A DNA stretch of 64,000 nucleotides from CAJCJE01 sp963818685 (GTDB lineage Bacteria > Actinomycetota > Actinomycetes > Mycobacteriales > Pseudonocardiaceae). Position numbers and translations under genes: made by a program. Below, in pieces: positions 8,695-16,955 of this stretch. The stretch is from contig CAWFTJ010000003.1 of the NCBI GenBank assembly GCA_963818685.1, positions 868,001 to 932,000 on the forward strand, given 5' to 3'. The notes beneath the pieces are model-generated. The model did no database searches, was not told the DNA's origin, and saw only the letters and a list, made by a program, of their open reading frames with translations. Each line of letters opens with the position of its first letter. Positions within the stretch are counted from its first letter, which is position 1.

Positions 8695-9066
8695 ATGACC
8701 ATCCCGCTGCTCGCCACCGTGCTCACCATTGCCGCAGTGGCCGGCGCGCTGTGGTCCTTCGTCCTGTTGTTGTTGAAACGTCCCGCCGGACTCGTGGTTC
8801 TGCTCGCCTTTCTCGGCCTTGTCGAACTGGGCCTGCTCGTGCAGGCCGTGATCGGCCTTGTCGCGCTGGCCGGCGATCACCGGCCGATCGAGAGCGTCAC
8901 GTTCGTCTGCTACCTGATCGGCTCGCTGCTCATCCTCCCGGCCGCGGCCTGGTGGGCGCGGACCGAGAAGAGCCGGTGGGGTGTTGGCGTGCTGCTCGTC
9001 GCCTGCCTCGTGGTGCCGGTGATGATCCTACGGATGAACCAAGTGTGGGCAGGTACCGTTGTCTGA
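8695..9066 (+). CDS. Small four-helix membrane protein
   Basis: 123 residues, four hydrophobic helices (about 3-28, 31-58, 70-90, 95-113). A GATAAT hexamer (8681-8686) eight bases before the ATG suggests a leaderless or near-leaderless promoter. Its stop overlaps the start of the next membrane gene by eight bases, so the two are coupled and may form one complex. Family not recognised; similar small proteins are common in actinomycetes without assigned function. Confidence 0.75.
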   Translation: MTIPLLATVLTIAAVAGALWSFVLLLLKRPAGLVVLLAFLGLVELGLLVQAVIGLVALAGDHRPIESVTFVCYLIGSLLILPAAAWWARTEKSRWGVGVLLVACLVVPVMILRMNQVWAGTVV

Positions 9067-9526
9067 ACCAGCTGATCAGTCTGATCGACACAAGCTCGCC
9101 GAGACCACCCGCAGCGGCCCCGGCCGCGTGCTGATCGCCGTGTACGCGGTGTTCGCGCTTGGCGCGACCTCCCGGTCGATCGTGCAGATCATCATGCAGT
9201 TCCACCGCGCGCCGCTGGCCTACGTCCTCTCCGCGTTCGCAGCGGTGGTGTACATCGTGGCCACGGTCTGCCTCGGGCGGGCCAGCGCCACCTCGCGCCG
9301 GGTCGCGGTGATCTCCTGCTCGGTCGAGTTGGTCGGCGTGCTCGCCGTCGGCACGGCCAGCGTGCTGGTGCCCAGCGCCTTCCCGGACGCCACCGTCTGG
9401 TCGGTCTACGGCGACGGCTACTTCTTCATCCCGGTCGTGCTGCCCATCCTCGGCCTGCTCTGGATCCGACACACCGGTCGCGTCACGGCTGCGAGGGCCG
9501 GCTCAGTCGCCGGTGACGGCAGCTAA
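9059..9526 (+). CDS. Small membrane protein of unknown function
   Basis: 155 residues from a TTG start overlapping the previous stop. A short polar N-terminus is followed by four hydrophobic helices (about 22-42, 50-72, 80-108, 122-138). It resembles the conserved actinobacterial membrane proteins often encoded next to a partner of the preceding type. No catalytic motif visible. Confidence 0.75.
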   Translation: MSEPADQSDRHKLAETTRSGPGRVLIAVYAVFALGATSRSIVQIIMQFHRAPLAYVLSAFAAVVYIVATVCLGRASATSRRVAVISCSVELVGVLAVGTASVLVPSAFPDATVWSVYGDGYFFIPVVLPILGLLWIRHTGRVTAARAGSVAGDGS

Positions 9527-9605
9527 CGCGTTCGCCGGCGTCGCGTCGTTCGCGCTCGGCAGCGCCCCAACCCGCACCGGCCACCGCGACGTCCGCCGGC
9601 TCGGA

Positions 9606-9665
9606 TCACCCGATGAGCACGACCGGCCCACCGCCGACGATCAGCACCTCGACGGTCTCGTCCAT
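9606..9665 (-). pseudogene. Remnant of an FAD monooxygenase N-terminus
   Basis: From ATG 9665 the frame reads MDETVEVLIVGGGPVVLIG and then stops. This is the start of an FAD-dependent (PheA/TfdB-like) monooxygenase including the dinucleotide-binding GGGP glycines; the remaining several hundred residues are absent. It is a short truncated relic, placed back to back with the dehalogenase gene. Confidence 0.55.
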
Positions 9666-9756
9666 CAGCTCGCCACCCGCGCGGGCCGGCCGGGCAGGTT
9701 CGCGACGAAAAATCTTCCGCGAAGCTGTCACAGCCCCCAGACCGCAGGTGTCCAAC

Positions 9757-9792
9757 CCAGCTGAGAAACCACTCAAGAACGTTCTCAGCTGG
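9757..9792. promoter_or_regulatory. Inverted repeat before the dehalogenase gene
   Basis: Perfect 11-bp arms CCAGCTGAGAA (9757-9767) and TTCTCAGCTGG (9782-9792) with a 14-base spacer; the palindrome AGAACGTTCT (9775-9784) overlaps the right arm. It ends 13 bases before the ATG at 9806, so it could be an operator or an mRNA hairpin over the ribosome site (GGAGAGGA). Confidence 0.65.
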
Positions 9793-9805
9793 AGAGGACC
9801 AGACC

Positions 9806-10657
9806 ATGCACAGCACTGCGTTGCTCGGCTCCCACCTCGCGCACACCGAGTCCGGCCAGGGCAAGCCCGTCGTCTTCCTGCACGGCAACCCGACCTCGTC
9901 ACACCTGTGGCGCAACGTCATCCCGCACGTCGCGGACCAGGCCCGCTGCATCGCGCCCGACCTCATCGGCATGGGCGCCTCCGGCAAGCCCGACATCGAC
10001 TACCGCTTCGCCGACCACGCCCGCTACCTCGACGCCTGGTTCGATGCGCTGGACATCGACGACGTCGTCCTGGTCGGACACGACTGGGGCGGCGCGCTCG
10101 CCATGGACTGGGCGGCCCGCCATCCCGAGCGGGTGCGCGGCCTGGTGTTGCTCGAAACCTTCCTGCGCCCGATGACGTGGGCCGAATACCCGGCCCGTGC
10201 CGTCGAGTTCTTCCGCACCCTGCGCACACCGGGTGACGGCGAACGGATGGCCCTTGACGACAACTGGTTCATCGAGTTCGGCCTGCGGGCCACCAGCCCG
10301 GACATCAGCGACGCCGATCTCGACGCCTACCGCGCGCCGTTCCCGGACCGCGCGTCACGGCGGCCACTGTTGCAATGGCCGAGGGAGATCCCGCTGGACG
10401 GCACGCCCGCCGATGTCGCTGACCGGTTCACCGCCTACGACGTCTGGCTCGCGGCCAGCGTCGACACACCGAAACTGCTGCTCACCGTCGAGCCGGGCAA
10501 CCTCGTCACGCCCGCGATGGTCGACTGGGGGCGGGCGAACATCGCGTCGCTGACCGTGCGACCTGTCGGTCCGGCCGGGCATCATGCACCGGAGGATCAG
10601 CCAGACGCGATCGGCACGGCGATCGCGGACTGGCTGACCAAGCAGGAGGAACGGTGA
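9806..10657 (+). CDS. Haloalkane dehalogenase-like alpha/beta hydrolase
   Basis: 283 residues. The halide-binding Asn and oxyanion segment HGNPTSSHLW is at 26-35, the nucleophile elbow GHDWGG at 91-96 (Asp93 nucleophile, Trp94 halide-stabilising), a Glu at 117 (LLETF) matching the catalytic acid of the HLD-II (DhaA/LinB) type, and the catalytic His in GPAGHHAPED near 264. This full set supports hydrolytic dehalogenation of alkyl halides to alcohols, although natural substrates are unknown. Its stop overlaps the GTG of a sigma factor gene by four bases, an unusual pairing. Confidence 0.85.
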   Translation: MHSTALLGSHLAHTESGQGKPVVFLHGNPTSSHLWRNVIPHVADQARCIAPDLIGMGASGKPDIDYRFADHARYLDAWFDALDIDDVVLVGHDWGGALAMDWAARHPERVRGLVLLETFLRPMTWAEYPARAVEFFRTLRTPGDGERMALDDNWFIEFGLRATSPDISDADLDAYRAPFPDRASRRPLLQWPREIPLDGTPADVADRFTAYDVWLAASVDTPKLLLTVEPGNLVTPAMVDWGRANIASLTVRPVGPAGHHAPEDQPDAIGTAIADWLTKQEER

Positions 10658-11490
10658 CCGAACCGAACCAGGCGGAACTCGACGCGCCGTTGGTCGCTCG
10701 CGCGATCGACGGCGACGCCGACGCGCTCGCCGAGATCGTCCGGCGGTTGCAGGACCCGGTCTACCGGCTCGCGCTGCGCATGGTCGGCAGGCCACCGGAC
10801 GCGGAGGACGCCACCCAGGAGATTCTGATCAAGGTCATCACCCGGCTCGCGTCCTGGCGCGGCGAGGCCGCGTTGCTCACCTGGGCGTACCGGCTGGCCA
10901 TGAACTACCTGCTCAACCTGCGCCGCAACCCCTACGAGCGCCGCGAGATCAGCTTCGAGAACCTCGGCGCCGACCTGGCCACCGGCACGGCGAGCGCGGA
11001 CTACGCGGGCCCGGAGGCCGAACTGCTCGCCACCGAGGTGCGGCTGGGCTGCACGCAGGCCATGTTGCAGTGTCTGGATCGGACGGAGCGGGCCACCTTC
11101 GTGCTCGGCGAGGTGTTCGAACTGCCCAGCGAACAGGCGGGCTGGATACTGGAGATCACGCCGGCCGCCTATCGCCAGCGGCTGGCCCGCGCCCGACAGC
11201 GGATTCGCGCGTTCATGACCTCGACCTGCGGCCTTGTCAACCCGGCCAACCCGTGCCGCTGTGCGCGGCGGGTGCGAACCGCGATCAAGCGCGGCAACAT
11301 CGACGCCAGCAAGCCGGTCTTCGCAACGCACCCGACCACGGCGGCGGTCGCGGCGGGCCAGCGTCAGATGCACGAACTGCACGACACGGCGACCGTGCTG
11401 CGCAGCCACCCGAACTACGCGGCGCCGAGGGAGAAGACCGAGGCCGTCCTCACGCTGCTGCGTTCCGGCCGCTATCCGATGCTGTCCTGA
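10654..11490 (+). CDS. RNA polymerase sigma factor, ECF-type
   Basis: 278 residues. Region 2 is visible at about 15-95 (RLALRMVGRPPDAEDATQEI, then the WAYRLAMNYLLN helix) and region 4 at about 135-190 (ERATFVLGEVFELPSEQAGW...RLARARQRIR). A C-terminal extension of about 80 residues has a cysteine cluster, CGLVNPANPCRCARR, seen in one actinobacterial ECF branch that lacks an adjacent anti-sigma factor. No anti-sigma gene is visible nearby. Translationally coupled to the dehalogenase gene. Confidence 0.85.
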   Translation: MTEPNQAELDAPLVARAIDGDADALAEIVRRLQDPVYRLALRMVGRPPDAEDATQEILIKVITRLASWRGEAALLTWAYRLAMNYLLNLRRNPYERREISFENLGADLATGTASADYAGPEAELLATEVRLGCTQAMLQCLDRTERATFVLGEVFELPSEQAGWILEITPAAYRQRLARARQRIRAFMTSTCGLVNPANPCRCARRVRTAIKRGNIDASKPVFATHPTTAAVAAGQRQMHELHDTATVLRSHPNYAAPREKTEAVLTLLRSGRYPMLS

Positions 11491-11492
11491 CC

Positions 11493-11538
11493 CGCTCCCT
11501 CTTCGGCCTGACGCGCGCGCTCCCTCTTCGGAGGGAGC
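11493..11538 (+). terminator. Intrinsic terminator-like hairpin with duplicated arm
   Basis: GCTCCCTC (11519-11526), the loop TTCG, and GAGGGAGC (11531-11538) form a perfect 8-bp stem with a stable tetraloop just after the sigma factor gene. The 14-mer CGCTCCCTCTTCGG of the left arm is also present at 11493-11506, a direct repeat with a 25-base period. Confidence 0.7.
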
Positions 11539-11614
11539 GGTCTGGCTCTCGCGCGGGATCAGCCGGAGGCGCCGCGCTGCCACCGTTGGCCCATCCGAAC
11601 CGGAGGGGGAACAG

Positions 11615-12799
11615 ATGTGGCGCTGGGGGCGGTACTGGTCGTCGTGGTCGGGTTGCGCGCTGGCGATCTGGTCGTTCGGTTACGGCGGCCTCGGGGTGTA
11701 CTGGGCGTTGGGTGGTCGGGGCTTCCCGTTCGCGCACGTGGCCGCGAACCGGTCGACCGTCTCGATCCTGGAGGGCACGCCTGCGCACGTCGTCGCGCCG
11801 GTGATTGCGGCGGTCGGCCTGCTCGGCGGCGTGGTCGCGATCGCGATGATCCGACAGGCAACGCGATTCCGCTGGCTGCTGCTCGGCTTCGGCTGGGCGT
11901 GCGCGGTAACCGACGCGCTGATCATCCCGGACTACTCGCTGCTCGGCATGGTCGCACTGGCGCCGTTGCTGGTCGTGTTCGCGTTCACCGGCGTGCCCGG
12001 CCCGCAGCACACGATCGGCGCGATCCTGTACTGGCACCGGCTGAACCTGGTGGTCGTCTTCGTCGGCGGCCTGCTCTGGGCCGCAGCGACCCTTGCCTAC
12101 CAGCGCAGGACCGCCGGCGCCTGCGCCAACTGCGGCCGTCGGCCCGAACACCGGAGAAGTTGGGACGCGCGGAAGTGGGGCCACGTCGCGGTCCTGGTCG
12201 CCGTCGTGGCCACGATTCCCTATGAGGCGACCAGGATCGCCTGGTTCTTCGGCCTGCCGATCGGCGTCACGCCGGCGTTCTACCGGATGATGGTGGACAC
12301 GCCGCACATGCTCGACGTCGGGCTCGGCCTCGCGATCGCCAGCATTTCCGGCAGCGTGCTCACGCACGGGTTGGTCCGGCGCTGGGGCGAGGTCTATCCG
12401 CGCTGGGTCTTCTTCCGCGCGGGCCGTCCGGTGCCACCGACGCTCGCGGTGATCCCGGCCGCGCTGGTCGCGATCATCCTGATCCCGGCCGGCCTGATGA
12501 ACTTCCGGCTCCAGTTCTCGCCGGATTCGTGGGCGGTCACCGTGCCGGGGATGCTGTGGGTGATCTGGGGCGCCGCGCTCGGTGTCGCCACCTACGCCTA
12601 CTACCTGCGCCGCAGGCCACCCTGCACCCGGTGCGACTACTCCACGGCCGACGGCTTCCTGGCCAGCACCGCACCGCGCCGGAACCGTTCCTCCGCACCG
12701 GGTTCCCGCTCCATCCGCGCCACCTCGACCAACCCGGCCCCGGCAAGCAACTCCGCGATTCGATCGGTCGGCCAACGGAATCCCGGCGTGACCCGGTGA
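11615..12799 (+). CDS. Polytopic membrane protein of unknown function
   Basis: 394 residues with about nine hydrophobic helices from residue 12 to 335, a paired-cysteine loop (CANCGRRPEHR) near 170 and a second CTRC motif near 338, possibly metal-binding. A strong ribosome site (GGAGGGGG) precedes ATG 11615. After the last helix the frame continues for about 55 low-complexity residues opposite the methyltransferase gene; that tail looks like read-through of a lost stop rather than conserved protein. Family not recognised. Confidence 0.75.
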   Translation: MWRWGRYWSSWSGCALAIWSFGYGGLGVYWALGGRGFPFAHVAANRSTVSILEGTPAHVVAPVIAAVGLLGGVVAIAMIRQATRFRWLLLGFGWACAVTDALIIPDYSLLGMVALAPLLVVFAFTGVPGPQHTIGAILYWHRLNLVVVFVGGLLWAAATLAYQRRTAGACANCGRRPEHRRSWDARKWGHVAVLVAVVATIPYEATRIAWFFGLPIGVTPAFYRMMVDTPHMLDVGLGLAIASISGSVLTHGLVRRWGEVYPRWVFFRAGRPVPPTLAVIPAALVAIILIPAGLMNFRLQFSPDSWAVTVPGMLWVIWGAALGVATYAYYLRRRPPCTRCDYSTADGFLASTAPRRNRSSAPGSRSIRATSTNPAPASNSAIRSVGQRNPGVTR

Positions 12800-13275
12800 T
12801 CGAACTCGCGCGGCTCGCCGGCCAGGTCGTTGCCGGAGAAGAAGCCGAGCAGCACGTACCCGCCCGGCGTCAGCACCCGCCGGAACTCGGCGAGGATGGT
12901 CGGCACCAGGGCGGCCGGCGTGTGGATGATCGAGTACCAGCACAGCACACCGGCCACCGAGCCGTCCCGGATATCCGGTTCGGTCATGCTGCCCACGGTG
13001 AACCGCAGTTCGGGGTGGGCGGCGCGGCCGATCTCGATCATCTCGGGCGACAGGTCGATGCCGAACACCTCGTGACCCGACTCGGCCAGGTACGCGGTGA
13101 GCTGGCCCTGCCCACAGCCGAGATCCGCGATCGGGCCGGCATCGCCGACGAGTGCGGCGAACGCGTCGATCAAGGCGTCGTCCAGCGGATTGGGCGGGAT
13201 TTCCCTGATGCGCGCCCGGTACAGCTCGGCGGAACCGTCGTACGCGGCGCGAATCGTTTCGAGGATGTCGGTCAC
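12637..13275 (-). CDS. SAM-dependent methyltransferase (class I)
   Basis: 212 residues. Motif I DLGCGQGQ is at 51-58, the acidic end of strand 2 near residue 74 (GIDLSPEMI), and the motif around WYSIIHTP and FRRVLTPGG is that of methyltransferase type 11/25. The GTG at 13275 is chosen because a TAGCTT hexamer lies seven bases upstream (leaderless pattern) and because upstream codons look non-coding. It overlaps the convergent membrane gene by 163 bases. Substrate unknown. Confidence 0.85.
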   Translation of the reverse strand: MTDILETIRAAYDGSAELYRARIREIPPNPLDDALIDAFAALVGDAGPIADLGCGQGQLTAYLAESGHEVFGIDLSPEMIEIGRAAHPELRFTVGSMTEPDIRDGSVAGVLCWYSIIHTPAALVPTILAEFRRVLTPGGYVLLGFFSGNDLAGEPREFDHRVTPGFRWPTDRIAELLAGAGLVEVARMEREPGAEERFRRGAVLARKPSAVE

Positions 13276-13295
13276 GGCGCGGAAGCTAGCAGCCC

Positions 13296-13847
13296 TCACC
13301 GACACGCTCGTTGGTAGCGCAGGTCCACGGCGAGCGCGGGGTCGCCGTCGTGGATTCGGGCCCACCGCACGGGTTTGCCGCCCGGATTGTCGAACAGCCG
13401 CACTCCGGAGCCGAGCATGACCGGGGCAAGGTGCACGTGGAACTCGTCGATCAGGTCCAGCTCGACCAACTGTCGCGCGATGTCCTGGCCGTGGATCTCC
13501 AGGTCCTTGCCATCGGCGGCGGCGAGGCCGATCTCGACCGCCTGCGCCACCTCGCAGCTGAGGAAGGTGATCCCGTCATCGGGGATCGCGTCCTCGGGAT
13601 GGTGCGTCAGCACGAACACCGGCCCCTGCCACGCACCGCCGTACGGCGCCCTGCTCGCCCGGCCAGGGTTCTGCTTCGCTATCGCGTCGTACCCGCGACG
13701 GCCGCCGAGCACCGCACCGAGGCTCGCGATCGCCTCATCGTGCACGCCGGGGTTGACCGTCGTCCCTGCCATCCAGTCCATCGAGTGCTCGGGTCCGGCC
13801 GCGAACCCGTCCAACGACATCATCAAGTGCCAGCGCACCTTGCCCAT
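13296..13847 (-). CDS. Dihydrofolate reductase-family protein (RibD C-terminal domain)
   Basis: 183 residues. It begins MGKVRWHLMMSLDGFAAG, typical of the RibD C-terminal/DHFR-like fold, with GGRRGYD near 60 and IHGQDIARQLVELDLIDEF near 127-145, the NADPH-binding region. These proteins are NADPH-dependent reductases of unassigned substrate. ATG 13847 is chosen over the ATG at 13898 because it matches the family N-terminus. Confidence 0.85.
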   Translation of the reverse strand: MGKVRWHLMMSLDGFAAGPEHSMDWMAGTTVNPGVHDEAIASLGAVLGGRRGYDAIAKQNPGRASRAPYGGAWQGPVFVLTHHPEDAIPDDGITFLSCEVAQAVEIGLAAADGKDLEIHGQDIARQLVELDLIDEFHVHLAPVMLGSGVRLFDNPGGKPVRWARIHDGDPALAVDLRYQRACR

Positions 13848-13914
13848 CGAATGCTCCGTTCGTCTCGGCGTATCCAGGTTGACCAGAAGGCGCGGCAAAA
13901 CTCATCGAAGCCGA

Positions 13915-13951
13915 TTGACTCGGACTAATCGGACTCAGTATTATTCGGACG
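13915..13951 (+). promoter_or_regulatory. Promoter of the alcohol dehydrogenase gene
   Basis: TTGACT (13915-13920), an 18-base spacer and TATTAT (13939-13944) form a sigma-70-type promoter. Three direct repeats of TCGGAC (13920, 13929, 13945) surround the -10 and may be an operator. A ribosome site AAGGAG precedes the ATG at 13973. Confidence 0.6.
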
Positions 13952-13972
13952 ACTGGGGCGATAAGGAGAAAA

Positions 13973-15001
13973 ATGACAACGATGCGTGCTGCCTACATCC
14001 CGGCGGTCAACGCGACGTGGGAAGTGCGGGAACTGCCGAGGCCCGAGCCGGGTCCCGGCGAGGTGCTGATCCAGGTGCGGGCCAGCGGCATCTGCTACAC
14101 CGACATCTGGTCGACCACCGCGGTGATCCCGATGGGTGTGCCGGGGGTGGTCGGCCACGAGACGGTCGGCGAGGTCGTCGCGGTCGGCGACGGGGTGCGC
14201 TCGTGAGTGGTCGGCGACCGGGTCGCGACCACCTGGATTCTGGAAACGTGCGGCCGGTGCGAGTACTGCCGACGCAACAAGCCGGTCAGCGGGGTGGCCG
14301 GACTGAGCTGCGCGGCGCCGAAGACGAGTGGGTTCAGTGTCCAGGGTGGACACGCCGAGTACCTCGCCGCGCCGGCCGCGGCCACGGTGCTGCTGCCGGA
14401 CGGGCTGTCCTTCGAACTGGCCGCCCCGGTGTCCTGCGCGGGTTACACCACGTGGAGCGCGTTGTGCGCGGGCGACCCCGCACCGCACGAGCGGATCGCC
14501 GTGCTCGGCATCGGCGGACTCGGACACATGGCGGTGCAGTACGCGAAGGCGGCCGGGTTCGAGACGATCGCGATCACACACTCTCCTGACAAGCGCGCGC
14601 TCGCGGTGAAGCTGGGCGCGGACGAGGTGGTCGCGGACGGCCAGGAACTCAGGGCGATCGGCGGCGCGGACATCATCCTGATGACCGGCAACTCCAACCG
14701 TGCGGCCATGGACAGCATGCACGGGTTGCGGCCGGACGGCAGGATGGTGCTGATCGGCCTCCCGCACGACACCGACTTCACCATTCCGCCACCCGAGACC
14801 GGCATCCAGTTCGTCTGCAACCGCAACCAGCTGATCGGCGCAACGCATGGCGGCTTCGAATACCTCGCCCAGGCACTGGACTTCGTGGCCAAGGGCAAGG
14901 TGACGCCGATGATCGAGACCTACCCGCTGGCTCGGGCCGCGGAGGCCTACGAGCGGGTGGCGAGCGGCGCGGTGCGCTTCCGTTCGGTCATCACCTACTG
15001 A
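13973..15001 (+). pseudogene. Zinc-dependent alcohol dehydrogenase interrupted by one TGA
   Basis: A single reading frame of 342 codons encodes a complete medium-chain alcohol dehydrogenase, broken only by an in-frame TGA at 14204-14206 (codon 78). Before it: the catalytic zinc Cys in GICYTDIW and GHE. After it: the structural-zinc cysteines (CGRCEYC and a later Cys) and the Rossmann motif GIGGLGHMA. Homologues often have Trp where the stop falls (VRSW-VGDRV), so TGG to TGA is the simplest change. Either a recent nonsense mutation or a sequencing error; a downstream GTG at 14207 could give only a fragment lacking the first zinc ligand. Confidence 0.8.
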
Positions 15002-15017
15002 CGGAGCCTACTGACGG
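14994..15017. repeat. 11-bp tandem repeat including a stop codon
   Basis: CCTACTGACGG occurs at 14994-15004 and 15007-15017 (13-base period). The first copy contains the TGA stop of the alcohol dehydrogenase frame. Confidence 0.9.
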
Positions 15018-15026
15018 CGCGGCGAT

Positions 15027-16412
15027 TCAGAGCCGGGTCCAGGCTTCCTGCAGGACGCCGCGCAGGATCTGTGCCATCTCGTCGAAGTGCGACTGGTCGC
15101 AGATCAGCGGCGGTGACAGCTGGACAACCGGCTCGCCCCGGTCGTCTGCGCGGCAGTACAGCCCGGCCTCCCACAACGCCTTGGACACGTAGCCACGCAG
15201 GATGCGCTCGGACTCCTCGGCGGTGAAGGTCTCCTTGGTCGCCTTGTCCTTCACCAGCTCGATGCCGTAGAAGTAGCCTGCGCCGCGCACGTCGCCGACG
15301 ATCGGCAGCTTGCGCAGTTTGTCCAATGTGGACCGAAAAGCATCCTCATTGGACAGGACGTGGTGGTAGATGCCTTCGCGCTCGAAGATGTCCAGGTTGG
15401 CGAGGGCGACCGCGCACGAGACCGGGTGGCCGCCGTAGGTCGACCCGTGCATGAACGTGGTGATGCCGTGCGAGAACGGTTCGGCGATCCGGTCGCTGAT
15501 CAGCACTGCGCCGAGCGGGGCATAGCCGGACGTGAGGCCCTTGGCGGTGGTGAGCAGGTCGGGCTGGTAGCCGTAGCGGTTGGCGCCGAAGTCGTGGCCG
15601 AGCCTGCCGAACGCGCAGATCACCTCGTCCGACACCAACAGCACGTCGTAGTGGTCGCAGATCTGGCGGACCCGCTCGAAGTAGCCGGGCGGCGGTGGGA
15701 AGCAGCCACCGGTGTTCTGCAACGGTTCCAGGAACACCGCAGCCACCGTGTCCGGGCCCTCGAACTCGATGGCCTGGGCGATCTGGTCCGCGGCCCAGCG
15801 ACCGTAGGCGAGGTAGTCGTCCGCGTGCACCGGGGCGCGGTAGAAGTTGGTGTTGGGCACCTTCAGGCCGCCGGGCACCAGCGGTTCGAAGTCCTGCTTG
15901 GCGCCGGGCAGGCCGGTGATGGCCAGCGCGCCCTGCGACGTGCCATGGTAGGCGAGCGAACGGCTGATCACCTTGTGCTTGGTCGGCTTGCCGACGAGCT
16001 TGAAGTACTGCTTGGCCAGTTTCCACGCGGTCTCGACGGACTCGCCGCCGCTGACCGTGAGGAACACCTTGTTCAGGTCGCCGGGCGCCGCGTCGGTCAG
16101 CCGCTCGGCGAGTTCGATCGCGGCCGGGTGCGCGTGCGACCAGAGCGGGAAGTAGCCGAGCGTGTTGATCTGCTTGGCCGCCGCCTCGGCCAGTTCGGTG
16201 CGGCCGTGGCCGACCTGCACGGCGAACAGGCCGGCGAGGCCGTCGAGGTAGCGGCGGCCGTTCGCGTCCCAGATGTAGGCGCCTTCGCCGCGCACGATGA
16301 CCGGCGCCTCGGCCGCGCCGCCGGACATCCTGGTGAAGTGCAGCCACAGCCGGTCCTGGGCGCCTGCCGCGGTTGCCGATTCGGTCGGGTTGGCCTGTTC
16401 GACGATGGTCAC
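15027..16412 (-). CDS. Class III aminotransferase (omega-amino acid/GABA or putrescine type)
   Basis: 461 residues, the full length of fold-type I class III PLP transaminases. Visible are the VSGGESVETAWKLAKQY segment near 122-138, the PLP-binding acidic motif VSDEVICAFGRLG near 262-274 and the Schiff-base Lys in TTAKGLTSGYAPLG near 290. It lies in a cluster with an Lrp regulator, an APC permease and an aminoaldehyde-type dehydrogenase, which argues for transamination of putrescine, GABA or a related omega-amine (inference). The upstream gap carries a candidate Lrp site. Confidence 0.88.
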   Translation of the reverse strand: MTIVEQANPTESATAAGAQDRLWLHFTRMSGGAAEAPVIVRGEGAYIWDANGRRYLDGLAGLFAVQVGHGRTELAEAAAKQINTLGYFPLWSHAHPAAIELAERLTDAAPGDLNKVFLTVSGGESVETAWKLAKQYFKLVGKPTKHKVISRSLAYHGTSQGALAITGLPGAKQDFEPLVPGGLKVPNTNFYRAPVHADDYLAYGRWAADQIAQAIEFEGPDTVAAVFLEPLQNTGGCFPPPPGYFERVRQICDHYDVLLVSDEVICAFGRLGHDFGANRYGYQPDLLTTAKGLTSGYAPLGAVLISDRIAEPFSHGITTFMHGSTYGGHPVSCAVALANLDIFEREGIYHHVLSNEDAFRSTLDKLRKLPIVGDVRGAGYFYGIELVKDKATKETFTAEESERILRGYVSKALWEAGLYCRADDRGEPVVQLSPPLICDQSHFDEMAQILRGVLQEAWTRL

Positions 16413-16444
16413 TCCACGTTTATCGCATAAAAAACTGGATTCGG

Positions 16445-16459
16445 CAACTAATTCCGTTG
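16445..16459. promoter_or_regulatory. Candidate Lrp-family site upstream of the aminotransferase
   Basis: CAACTAATTCCGTTG matches 11 of 15 positions of the perfect palindrome at 18485-18499. It sits just upstream of the aminotransferase start and just inside the flank of the Lrp gene end. Confidence 0.45.
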
Positions 16460-16463
16460 TTGA

Positions 16464-16943
16464 TCAGCGTGTTCCCCATTGATACGACTGCTTGTGCAGT
16501 TTGAGATAGATGAGGGTCTCCACGTCGCGGACGCCCTGCACGGTCCTGACCCGATTGGACAGCAGATCGAGCAGATGCGCGTCGTCCTCGCACACCGCCT
16601 CGCAGAGCAGGTCGTAGCGGCCGGCACAGATGATCACGTAGTCGATCTCGTCCATCGCGCCGAGCGCCTCGGCGATCGGTTCCAGCGGCCCGTCCGCCTT
16701 GATGCCGAGCATGGCCTGCCGGAACAGGCCGACCTGCATGGGATCGGTGACCGCGACGATCTGCATCAGGCCACTCTGGGTCAGCCGCTGCACCCGCTGC
16801 CGCACCGCGGCCTCGGACAGCCCGACGGCCTTGCCGATCGCGCCGTACGGCCGACGGCCGTCCTGCTGCAACTGCTCGATGATCCGCTTGGAGATGTCGT
16901 CGAGCACCAGCGCCTGCTCCGGCGTCGTGTTGTTCCTGCGCAC
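16464..16943 (-). CDS. Lrp/AsnC family transcriptional regulator
   Basis: 159 residues: an N-terminal winged helix-turn-helix (RIIEQLQQDGRRPYGAIGKA and SEAAVRQRVQRL, residues 20-60) and the AsnC ligand-sensing domain (about 70-155). GTG start at 16943. It lies between the aminotransferase and the permease genes on the same strand, and likely controls the cluster in response to an amine or amino acid. Two matching 15-bp sites (16445 and 18485) flank the cluster genes. Confidence 0.9.
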   Translation of the reverse strand: MRRNNTTPEQALVLDDISKRIIEQLQQDGRRPYGAIGKAVGLSEAAVRQRVQRLTQSGLMQIVAVTDPMQVGLFRQAMLGIKADGPLEPIAEALGAMDEIDYVIICAGRYDLLCEAVCEDDAHLLDLLSNRVRTVQGVRDVETLIYLKLHKQSYQWGTR

Positions 16944-16955
16944 GGGCGCATCATG

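Noticed and set aside
14204..14206. Selenocysteine at the in-frame TGA of the alcohol dehydrogenase
   Set aside because: The position is not a zinc-ligand cysteine in the family and no SECIS-like hairpin follows; homologues usually have a non-Cys residue there.
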